Below the pieces are notes generated by a model that ran no database searches, was not told where the DNA came from, and saw only the letters and a list, made by a program, of their open reading frames with translations. A DNA stretch of 10,772 bases, taken from NCBI GenBank assembly GCA_025765595.1, contig JAIVFH010000670.1, forward strand, positions 1 to 10,772, read 5' to 3'. This document shows positions 1 to 7,446 of this stretch, piece after piece; position 1 is the first letter of the stretch; the number at the start of each line of letters is the position of its first letter. Origin of the DNA: Obelidium mucronatum. Its lineage: Eukaryota > Chytridiomycota > Chytridiomycetes > Chytridiales > Chytriomycetaceae. The translations under genes were made by a program, and so were the position numbers.

Positions 1-46
1 CCCATACTAACATGCCAAGGTTACCCATACTAACATGCCAGGGTTA
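1..46. repeat. Two tandem 23-bp repeats next to the left TIR
   Basis: Positions 1-23 and 24-46 are the same 23-bp unit starting CCCATACTAACATGCCA, with one mismatch (AAGG versus AGGG). The next bases, CCCACGTACTA at 47, begin like a third copy but turn into the terminal inverted repeat. The array may extend left of the window. It could be flanking DNA or a terminal satellite of the element. Confidence 0.9.
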
Positions 47-305
47 CCCACGTACTATAGCAAGCGGCACTCCCGACTCAGACCCTATTCGGACTCCTTT
101 TCGGAAAATGATTCGGAGTCCGACTAGGGCCCGAATCGGACTAGGCTGTCCGTTAGGCCTAACGACACGCTCCAAATGCGCTTCCAATTGGATTTACAGC
201 TCCTAACAGCTTTTTCAGCCCATCGCTAATAGCGCGTTGATAGTCCTAGTTGGAAAGCTAGTCAAATGCGGCTAAGGGTCCTACTAGGATCCCCGTTAGG
301 ACTCC
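47..305 (+). repeat. Left terminal inverted repeat and subterminal motif block (L1)
   Basis: The block starts with the 24-bp TIR (47-70). It continues with short palindromic words such as CCTATTCGG (82-90), CCGAATCGG (131-139), CCAATTGG and CCTACTAGGAT near 280. These are the same word families as at 5165-5246, 8062-8283 and 9811-10070. Open frames crossing this block are by-products of the repeats and are not called as genes. Confidence 0.75.
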
Positions 306-890
306 AAATCTCAAAAACGTTGAGCATCTGGTGGGGTTTAAGCCATCAGAAAATTTTTCTGAGCCTTCATCCTGAAATTTCCTGCCAAAATTTTCACTCA
401 AATGGAAAAAGTCACATAATTATGTTAGAAATCATTATTATTCCATTGTTATTTCTATTTGACTGCCAAAAAAAAAACTTTGTAGAAATTTTTCTGTATG
501 TGTTCTCTTTTTCTTGCTAACAGCCCTAGACTTGAGAGGATATTGACTTAGGTAATACATGTCAATAATGGCTAGGTTAAGTTTGTACTCACCTCTAACC
601 CAGCCCCATGACCATCAGGTAACATGACAGGTCAAATGAAGCCACCTACATCTCAGAGGAATAATAAAAGAATTTAAGCTGGGGAGTGTGTTAGAAAATA
701 AGTTGGATGCATTTCAGGGGGCACAACAAATTAAATACCAAGAGGAATTAGTTGTACATACTTTTATTATAAAAATAAATATGGAAAAATATAAGATATG
801 GCACTGAATTTTCAAAGAAGCAGAAAAAGGAAGGGGAAAACTAAAACCTATCTGTTGATAACATAAGCAATCAAGAGAGAATTTTTAGCC
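306..890. other. Gene-free AT-rich stretch
   Basis: No open frame here has protein-like composition, and I see no splice-linked exons, RNA gene or repeat worth naming. The stretch is AT-rich unique-looking sequence between the left terminal block and the G run. Confidence 0.6.
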
Positions 891-891
891 A

Positions 892-894
<3 letters not shown>

Positions 895-924
<30 letters not shown>
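895..924. repeat. Uninterrupted run of 30 G
   Basis: Thirty consecutive G residues are read directly from the sequence. The run sits four bases before one arm of a 15-bp inverted repeat. The exact length is likely to be unreliable in any assembly, and the run could mark an assembly join. Confidence 0.9.
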
Positions 925-927
<3 letters not shown>

Positions 928-930
<3 letters not shown>

Positions 931-1073
931 GAGACTGTAGCTTTATTAATTTATTGTATTGTATTCTATTGTATTGTATTTGTATTGTATTCTATTGTAT
1001 TGTATTCTATTGTATTGTATTGTATTATATTGAATTGTATGTATGGTATTTGTATGTCAGCTACAGTCTCCCA
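928..1073. repeat. ATTGT microsatellite enclosed by a perfect 15-bp inverted repeat
   Basis: The arm TGGGAGACTGTAGCT at 928-942 is repeated in inverted orientation at 1059-1073 without a mismatch. The 116-bp interior is almost entirely (TATTG)n with TATTC variants. The unit could be a small foldback or MITE-like element whose interior has been replaced by a microsatellite, or a simple hairpin. Confidence 0.85.
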
Positions 1074-1087
1074 ACCAGCTATGGTAT

Positions 1088-1140
1088 AGTATTGTATTGT
1101 ATTGTATTGTATTGTATTGTATTGTATTGTATTGTATTAT
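1088..1140. repeat. Second ATTGT pentanucleotide microsatellite
   Basis: About ten uninterrupted copies of ATTGT follow the first array after a short spacer that contains the inverted-repeat arm. Open frames through it encode Tyr-Asn-Thr-Ile-Gln type peptides, are repeat artefacts, and are not annotated. Confidence 0.9.
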
Positions 1141-1151
1141 TTGTACATAGC

Positions 1152-1426
1152 AGGTAGAAAGTGTGCACCCTTTCTGCAAGAATGTATGAGATGAGTTGTT
1201 CTTGCACGGTATTGTGGGTATTGTATGAAGTGATGCATGGCATGTAGAAAGTGTGCACCCTTTCCACCTGCCAGTACACTGCATTGTATTGTATAAAGAA
1301 TAGTAGGTGTGTTGTATTGTGTATAATGTGAAGTGTGTAGTGTATAGGGAATAAGAGTATAATTAGTGTATATGTACAGTGATAATGTATAGTATAATGC
1401 AAGCAAAAAGTGTGCACCCTTTTTGC
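1152..1426. repeat. Three dispersed copies of an AAAGTGTGCACCCTTT repeat
   Basis: The 16-base core AAAGTGTGCACCCTTT occurs exactly at 1158-1173, 1248-1263 and 1407-1422, spaced 90 and 159 bases apart. Flanks are partly shared: TAGAAAG before the first two copies, TTTTGCCAGC or TTTCTGC after. The copy at 1403-1426 is an imperfect 24-bp palindrome (GCAAAAAG against its inverted partner CTTTTTGC). The spacers are TATTG-like low-complexity sequence. The copies may be decayed units of a tandem repeat or binding sites. Confidence 0.8.
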
Positions 1427-1634
1427 CAGCTAGTATTCAGTAGATTCAACTGGAAGTATTTTGGTTTAGTAATAGCTTTAATTTAATGAAAGTAAAACCT
1501 TGGGTTTGGCATCTGAGCCCAAAGAAGACATCAACCAGCTAGAATGCATTTTTTTGCGAAGGGCAAAGCGTTCCTTCTTTTCTACTTTTTTTTGGCAAGG
1601 GGCTGCCTGCCTTTTTGCCATTGTCAAACAACTT

Positions 1635-1753
1635 TCATTACAAGCGTCATTACCAAGATCAAAATATTCATTACAAGATGGCCCCTTCCTAAAACAAATA
1701 GTCATTACAAGCTCATTACAAGTGAAAAAAATCAATTACAAGTTAATAACAAG
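1635..1753. repeat. Cluster of TCATTACAAG repeats
   Basis: TCATTACAAG is found at 1635-1644, 1668-1677, 1702-1711 and 1713-1722. Close variants lie at 1647-1657, 1732-1742 and 1743-1753. All are in the same orientation with irregular spacing (11 to 34 bases). No gene lies over them. Confidence 0.75.
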
Positions 1754-1840
1754 AAAAAAGGAGGATAAACAAACTGACAAACAATGACTGGCAAGCCAAG
1801 CAAGGGAATTTGTGCACGGCTTACTGCTTGGGGTCGGTAC

Positions 1841-2025
1841 GAGGGGGGGAGGGGGGAGGGGGGAAGAGAGGGGAGGGGAGGGTGAGGTGAGGGGGAGGGG
1901 AGGGCGAGGGGAGGGGGAGGGGAGGGGTGAAGGGTGTAGTGTGCGAGGGGACAGGGGGAGGGGAGGGGGAGGTGAGGGGGATGTCACAGGGAGGGAGGGG
2001 GAGGGGGAGGGGGAGGGGGAGGGGA
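1841..2025 (+). repeat. G-rich polypurine tract (GGGGA repeats)
   Basis: The plus strand is almost pure G and A in GGGA, GGGGA and GGGGGA units for 185 bases, with only a few pyrimidines. It has many closely spaced runs of three or more G, so G-quadruplex or triplex formation is expected on known sequence rules. It is followed at once by a T-rich run. The Gly/Glu/Arg open frames through it are not genes. Confidence 0.9.
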
Positions 2026-2200
2026 TTTTTTATTTTTTATTTTTTTTTATTTTATTTTTTTATTTTTTTTAAATTTTTTAAAATGTTTATTTTTTTATTT
2101 ATTTATTAACTGTTAAATTTGTTTTATTTAGTAACTTGTATTTTATTTTCTTTGCTTTTTGATGATAAGTTTAGTTTTAATAGTTGAGGCTGGGCAGTAA
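2026..2200. repeat. T-rich tract and AT-rich flank
   Basis: From 2026 to about 2105 the plus strand is nearly all T with isolated A residues. The AT-rich flank to 2200 holds no coding signal. The tract abuts the position where the hAT transposase should continue into its C-terminal part. Confidence 0.75.
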
Positions 2201-2339
2201 GTTGGTTTCACTTCGTTTGGCCTAAACAAGGTTCCATTGGGCTGCAACCTGCACTGCGAAGAAACAAAGTGACTGAGCGTATGTCTCTAGTTAAGGGTAT
2301 TGTGAGAAAAGGAAGATAAAGAGGGAAAAAAAAGGGGGT

Positions 2340-4766
2340 TGAACCTGTGGGAATAATGTAAGCGTCTGAAGAGCAAATTTCATAGGCGTACTTCTCCAGC
2401 TTTTCCAATGCACAAGCGGCTCCGTTTCGCAGGTAGTAAGGAAAGAAGCCATTTGAAATAGCCTTCAAGTCTGAACAAAGACTAACCATTAAAGGGACAA
2501 CAATATGGATGGTTGGCTTGTGACCAATGGACAGTCTTTTTGTTGCATTGTAGAAGGGCTGAAGAAACTGTTTCAAGTCCTTGAAGTGGCGAAGGTCGGT
2601 GTCTTTGAAAGCCATATTGTCATCACGTGAAAAACCAATGCAGTACTTGGCATGTTCCCTTGGAGCCACTGTTGCAAGAACAATGTTTTGAGTTCCAACG
2701 AGTCTTGACTGCACGAATTAACACCTTGAAAGACACACCCATGGCAATGCACTGGTCCTCCAGACGCTTACGTAAGGTCGGGCTATTTGCAAGCATTCGG
2801 GCAGCGGCTTGAGCCTATGCGACAATGTGGCGACAGTGTGGCAGAGCTACGTTAGCAATTTTCCCTTAAAATATGGAAAATACTGCAAACCTTTTTCACC
2901 AGTTTTCTCACATCATCAGGGCAGGCAGACACTGTAGATGTAAGAGACTTTACAATATCCCTGGAGTTGTCCATCGAAACTGCCCTGGCTAATGTTTCGA
3001 TGATGCGGAGAGTTTCTGTGTCAAACTGAATGTTGTCATTAAATAAAAATGTAACATTATTTAACATACTTGATGTTCAGCTTCAGAATCCTGAATGTCA
3101 TTGTTGGATTCGTCATCGGCCTGGTCTACAATGTCTTCAGGCGGTTCGTCAAAGTCACCATCGTCCGATTCACCAGACTCATTTCCAATTACATCAGAAA
3201 GACCACAGAGTCCACTGACGGCATCTGAGACAGCTAAGTTGAGGATATGAGGAAAGCAGCGAACATGTTCAAGTGCTTGGGCGTCTTTATCTGAGAAGAG
3301 GAAAAAAAATTTAGATAGTGAAAAAAGGATGATAATTTAGCAAAAATGGCCAAGAATAATAAAGGAGAATAAAATGCAGACCAAATTCATATCAGATCTC
3401 GGATGAATTTAACCATGTTATTGTTGGACGATGCATTGTCAAGAGTGACAGACTGCAGTTTCGAGAGCAAGTCCATTTCCAACAGCTTGAGAACCAACGA
3501 ATGGGCAAGATTGATTCCACTGCAAATGGAGATAAAATTAATTAGTAAGAGTAATGATATCAATTATAATAAAAACCATACGCATGAGATCCTGTCAATG
3601 GCACAAATCCAATCGTTGTTGAGTGATAATTGAAGTTAACATCGATCCAGTTTGCGCGCAGTCCAAAAAAGGCCAACTTCATGAAGGCAGTCCATACATC
3701 TCCCGAGATGGCAATCTTAGAATTGAGAGATACAAAGTAGAGCTACAAAAAATCCGGTCAGCAGCAAATAAAAAAAAAATAGTAAACGGCTTTAAACCTT
3801 TAATGCTGAATGACAGGCATGGTATGTTTGAGGAAGGACATTTGTGCGGTAAGTGGTTGCTGTTTCGATGAGAGTCAGAGCAGCTGGACAAAAAAACGTG
3901 GCCCATTGCATCACAGTTGGAGACTCAATGAACCGAAATGAAAAATTATTGCTGATGATTGTACGCAAAGTCATGAAGCGCACTGTACTTTTGTTGATGT
4001 TTTGAGGAAGTATGTGTCGTTTTTTCAAGAAAGGGAGAATGGTGCTTGCGCGAGGTGTTGTATCATTTTCTGGATCGGATATAGGAGCCCGCAGTCCGTG
4101 AGTATTGGTCAAATGGGAAGGCAAAGCTTTTGTTGATGGTTTCAATTCTGCAGTGACTGTGTAGAAAGCAAGTTAAGAGAGCACCAACTAAAATAAAATA
4201 ACATACTTGGTTTGCCACAAAGACGGTTCTCATCCAAAATGACTTGACAGACGTAAGCGTAGCGATTGGCCCCTAATGCTGGCTTGGGTACAGTCTTGCT
4301 TTTGTCAAAGTATGCCCACACCCACGATGCCTTCTTCGGCTTCTGATGTGACAAGGGCTGATGCTGGTTTAGAGCGGAATCGAGGGCCGCAGTCAATGAA
4401 GTAGCAGGTGTTGGGGTTATCACCCCCGTTGCTGGGGATGTTCCTAACACAGCAGCACGTTGCAAAGGAGTGCGATTTTTGCTGCTGTCATCTTCATCTT
4501 CATCATCTTCAGCTTCGTTTTCATCATGGTCATCACGAGGACGCTTTCGAGATGTTGATGCTGAAGGACTTGAAACTGGTTGGAGGGGTTGTCGCTGTTG
4601 GGGAGCTGCTGACGATGATGCGGATGCTGAAGACGATGCACCACTTCTGGAGATATTGAGGAAGGCCCGCTTCTGCCGTTCGGTCTCTTTCACATAGGTC
4701 ACTTCTGCTGAAAAAGTTTGACGCCGTAATACCAGCGGCAGCCCTCTCTTTCCCTTTTCCAGCCAT
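2340..4766 (-). pseudogene. hAT-family transposase relic, multi-exon, C-terminus missing
   Basis: Reading down the minus strand, exons can be traced at about 4766-4207, 4156-3798, 3742-3582, 3519-3387, 3290-3070, 3025-2891 and 2814-2340. They are joined by 44-76 bp GT-AG introns at 4157-4206, 3743-3797, 3520-3581, 3026-3069 and 2815-2890, all phase-consistent. The N-terminus is Ser-rich with an acidic run and RKRPRDD. Next comes a BED zinc finger split by intron 1 (SWVWAYF, then Cys, Cys, then LPSHLTNTHG). The hAT catalytic core follows: KIAISGDVWT with the first Asp at 3698-3700, GSHAGINLAH, TLDNASSNN with the second Asp near 3438, HVRCFPHILNLAV, and VKTRWNS. Breaks are an in-frame TGA at 3387-3389 with no usable donor before it, a one-base shift in the A4 run at 2686-2689, no in-frame ATG for the first exon, and no C-terminal dimerisation domain with the catalytic Glu. 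An ATG at 4764-4766 is in another frame, one base off. Confidence 0.85.
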
Positions 4767-4769
4767 TTT

Positions 4770-5120
4770 AAAAAATAGTGCTTTTATTTTTTTGGTATTA
4801 CTGTGAGTTTTTTATTCCAGCCCCCTTGCAAGCAATACCTGGCGGGTCTGTCGGGTTTGTCGTATCGGGGCTGAGGTCCAACCATGACCCGGCCCCGTGA
4901 CGTTCGGGGCCGGGGCACCCCGCCGGGTTGACCCGAACCCGCTCTCACCTTAGTCATCTCGCTGGTGGTTCCATACCATTCTTTGTCACAGCTGAGCATT
5001 TGTATCTGAGTTAAAATCGTTTATGAGTTTCGAAAATAGAAAGTTCAAGTCCCAGAATGTACCTTGCTGTGAACATATAGTACACGCTCTTTCTGCCAGT
5101 CCCAAACAACTTCCTAGGTC
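4770..5120. other. GC-rich non-coding block upstream of the hAT relic
   Basis: Positions about 4830-4955 are far more GC-rich than the neighbours and contain repeated CGGGT/ACCCG words, including the palindrome CGGGTTGACCCG near 4924. The block sits just 5' of the hAT gene. Its words resemble subterminal sequence of hAT elements, but I could not pair them with a matching inverted end on the other side. The rest, to 5120, shows nothing recognisable. Confidence 0.45.
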
Positions 5121-5132
5121 GGCTGGACCAGC

Positions 5133-5415
5133 GCGGGGTCTGAGCGGCACGCGCAATTCGGGGCCCTATTCGGGGTCCGAATAGGGCTCCTAATCGGATC
5201 CGATTAGGATTTAGTCCGATTCGGAGCCTAATCAGGGCCGATTAGGGGCCCTAGTAGCTCTCCTAATTGCAAATCAGCAAACAGGACTGCTCCTAGTAGC
5301 ATTTGTCTGCTCCTAGTAGGACTCCTAATAGCATTTTGCTCTGCCAATTGGAAACCAAATGGCTTTAATACAACTCCTAGTAGGACTCCTATTGGGGCCC
5401 TGTTAGCACTATTGA
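5133..5415 (+). repeat. Internal left-type terminus with phased 9-bp palindromes (L2)
   Basis: Seven near-consensus copies of CC[GT]A[AT]T[AC]GG lie at 5165, 5177, 5189, 5200, 5216, 5227 (last G replaced: CCTAATCAG) and 5238. Start-to-start spacing is 12, 12, 11, 16, 11 and 11 bases. Looser CTCCTAGTAGGA and CCTAATAGC words continue to about 5395. Spacing near one helical turn suggests sites lined up on one face of the DNA. Confidence 0.75.
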
Positions 5416-5439
5416 ATGTAAAACATCTAAAATAAATGC

Positions 5440-5605
5440 ATTTAAAGGGTAAATAAAATTTTACACAATTTTTTTATACAACTATGCAAAAATCAAAGAA
5501 AATCCAAAAGTCTAAGAAAAATTCAAAAATCCAAGAAAAATTCAAAAAAACCCAGATAAATCCAAAAAACCAAGAAAAATCAAAGAAGTACCAAAGAAAA
5601 ACAAC
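5440..5605. repeat. A-rich tract with repeating AAGAAAAATTCAAAAA
   Basis: The plus strand is a run of short A-tracts separated by TCC, TTC or CCAAG. AAGAAAAATTCAAAAA occurs twice, 19 bases apart, with more degenerate copies either side. Spacing of 7-12 bases between A-tracts could give curved DNA. It lies upstream of the plus-strand gene and may be part of its 5' region. Open frames of Lys or Phe/Trp composition here are artefacts. Confidence 0.6.
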
Positions 5606-5616
5606 ACTCAAAATAT

Positions 5617-5890
5617 CACTGAGTTTTCTTCTGAACAGGTTGCCTCTTCCAAGAATTTCCCAACACTCCCTCCTGGCACCCTTGAAAGTACTTTTCAACA
5701 TCTTGAAAACCTGTAGTACTCCAACTGTATATTTGATGCTTTGGGACCAATCTTGCATTGAACTTTGACATGTGCTTCCCAACATCGCTGTAAGAGAAGA
5801 TGCCATCTTCTTTGTCAAAGTAGCTCGTGTATGTTTTTGGAAAGAGCTGCTTCTCAATCTGGTTCCCCAAAGAGTACCACTTCTGGTTCC
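5617..5890 (-). CDS. Unassigned minus-strand open frame overlapping the 5' end of the acidic-protein gene
   Basis: On the minus strand a frame runs from after a TAG at about 5895 to a TGA at about 5617. It has balanced, globular-looking composition, for example TYTSYFDKEDGIFSYSDVGK and HQIYSWSTTGFQDVEKYF, unlike its low-complexity surroundings. There is no ATG near its start; the first in-frame Met precedes SKFNARL. It overlaps the first 60 bases of the plus-strand gene called from 5831. It could be an orphan exon of a decayed minus-strand gene, whereas the plus strand over 5640-5830 reads as poor protein. I recognise no family, and chance is possible. Confidence 0.25.
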
Positions 5891-7446
5891 AAGGCCACTA
5901 CTGTTCCCATGGCTACTTCAGCTTGCAAAGTGTCCAAGGCAATGCCAGCTCCCAAAGTGTCCAAGGCAACTCCAGTTCCCAAGACAGCAGACAAGACAGC
6001 TGATTCCAGTTCCAAGCCAGTGCCAAAATCAGCTGTCCTCAAGCCAAGATCTGCTGGTGCCTCCAAGACTGCTTTATCCAAGTCAATGTCTGTTCTCAAA
6101 TCTCAGGCTTCTATGGTGGTATCTCCCGCAGTTGCTGAAAGCATTGATAATCACAAGGCTAGCCTAAAGGCTTGGGCAGAAACTCACAGAAAGTCGACAG
6201 ATGCTGACGATTCAGAAAGTGAGTTAACACCACTTGACAATGCGCCTGAAGGGTCTGAAGCTGATGAGATTGGAGATGTTGATGGTGGAAAAAATGAGCT
6301 TGATGCTGAAGAGGAAGACGAGGAGGAGGAGGAGGAGGAGGCGGATGAGGAGGAGCGGGAGGTACCAGTCCAGCAAAGAAAGAAGGTTCAGGCAATTGTG
6401 ATTGAAGATGTTGATGATGAAATTGAGGTGGTGGAGCCAGTTGTACACAGAAAGAAGCGTCGTGTGGAGAACATAGATGCGGAGGAAGATGAAGTTGAGG
6501 ATGATGAGGAAGTGGAGGATGAAGAAGAAGAAGTGCACGCTCATCGCAAAAAGAAGCGACATGTCATCCACCTTTTGAGAAGAGATGAAGAAGAAGAACC
6601 AGAGGTGAAAAAATTGTGTCTGTTAAATGTATGTTTCAGAATCATGGAGCAGTTTTTTGTTGTAATGTGGAAGGGACTGTTGCTGAGGGAAACAAGGCAA
6701 AAGGTGAGCCCACATGTTGTTTTTATTGTGCATTTTTAACAATCAAAAACATTATTGGTTTTGCTTGCTGATGTTTTGGCTGCTGCCAAAGCCCATCCAG
6801 CCACAACCCACTTTCGCAGGTCGGTGATCAGTGTTAGTTGGTTCACCAAGAACGTGTACATCTTTGAGGACTCTGTTTTGGTGGACACTGTTTTTAATCC
6901 ACAAAGCCCAGAGTACTTTGATGTTGCCTATACTGATTCTGGTAGGTTACCATTTTGTTTAAACAGCTCTCTAAGTATTTTTGGTATTTGTTTAGGAACC
7001 ATCTTTGATCCATTTGCTTCTTCTCCATTGGTTAACTCTCCAGTGACATCAACTTCTCCATTGGTTAACTCTCCAGTGACATCAATGTATGAAAAGCCAG
7101 GTTCTATCTCTTCCAAGGAACGCCGCCAAGTCCCCACGTCTGTTGCTGAAGTTGTTGCCAAAGCCAAAGGACGCACCGGCACCCAAGACAAGTTCATTAG
7201 TCAAGTGAAAGAAGTTGGTATCCGCTTTTCTTACCTGACGCAGGATCGAGAGCCACCAATGACCAAAACTCTTGCTGCTGCAACCCTGTCAAAGGAATTT
7301 CCCAACTTTGGAAATACTGTGGAAATTTTTCGGGCCTATGTTGGAGTCTTCTTTGCTGATTTGGAATTCCAAAGAGTAAGTTTTTATTTTAGTATCACTT
7401 CAAGCAATTTCTTTTAATAATCCTTTATTTATTATACTAGGAGTAG
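5831..7446 (+). CDS. Hypothetical acidic, Lys/Ser-rich nuclear-type protein, multi-exon
   Basis: No family is recognised. The N-terminal part is Ser/Lys/Pro/Ala-rich with a tandem KVSKAxPxP repeat (about 5926-5979). It is followed by long Glu/Asp runs alternating with basic clusters (HRKKRR, HRKKKRH) that look like nuclear localisation signals. Introns 6704-6791 (88 bp) and 6942-6995 (54 bp, also readable in frame) join phase-consistent exons. Around 6605-6639 either a very short 35-bp intron or a one-base shift in the GAA run is needed to reach the frame encoding NHGAVFCCNVEGTVAEGNKAK-like sequence. The C-terminal region (FRRSVISVSWFTKNVYIF, then DKFISQVKEVGIRFSYLTQD) looks globular. The last intron, 7376-7440, would be followed directly by a stop at 7444-7446. 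The ATG at 5831 is the first in the frame; the ATG of MATSACK at about 5910 is an alternative start. Charge pattern suggests a chromatin- or DNA-associated protein, as inference only. Confidence 0.6.
7021..7086 (+). repeat. Exact in-frame 33-bp tandem duplication
   Basis: Units 7021-7053 and 7054-7086 match except at the last bases. They encode SPLVNSPVTST and SPLVNSPVTSM in the plus-strand gene. The length is a multiple of three, so the frame is kept. It is a recent slippage or unequal-exchange event inside a coding exon. Confidence 0.9.

Noticed and set aside
927..1417. Open frames of Tyr/Ile/Leu or Asn/Thr/Gln repeats across the ATTGT arrays
   Set aside because: Pure microsatellite translation; open in several frames at once.
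1736..2109. Pro/Ser-rich minus and Gly/Glu/Arg plus open frames in the purine tract
   Set aside because: Low-complexity artefacts of GGGGA repeats without splice signals or conserved residues.
4408..4697. Plus-strand open frames rich in Ser, His and Leu opposite the hAT N-terminus
   Set aside because: They mirror the Ser- and Asp/Glu-rich coding sequence of the minus-strand transposase and lack any motif.
5474..5620. Hydrophobic Phe/Trp-rich minus-strand frame resembling membrane helices
   Set aside because: It is the translation of the A-rich repeat tract on the opposite strand; no gene context supports it.
6159..6571. Minus-strand open frames opposite the acidic region (Pro-rich and Leu/Ile-rich)
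   Set aside because: They are complements of GAG/GAA/GAT-rich coding sequence on the plus strand, which has the convincing protein pattern.
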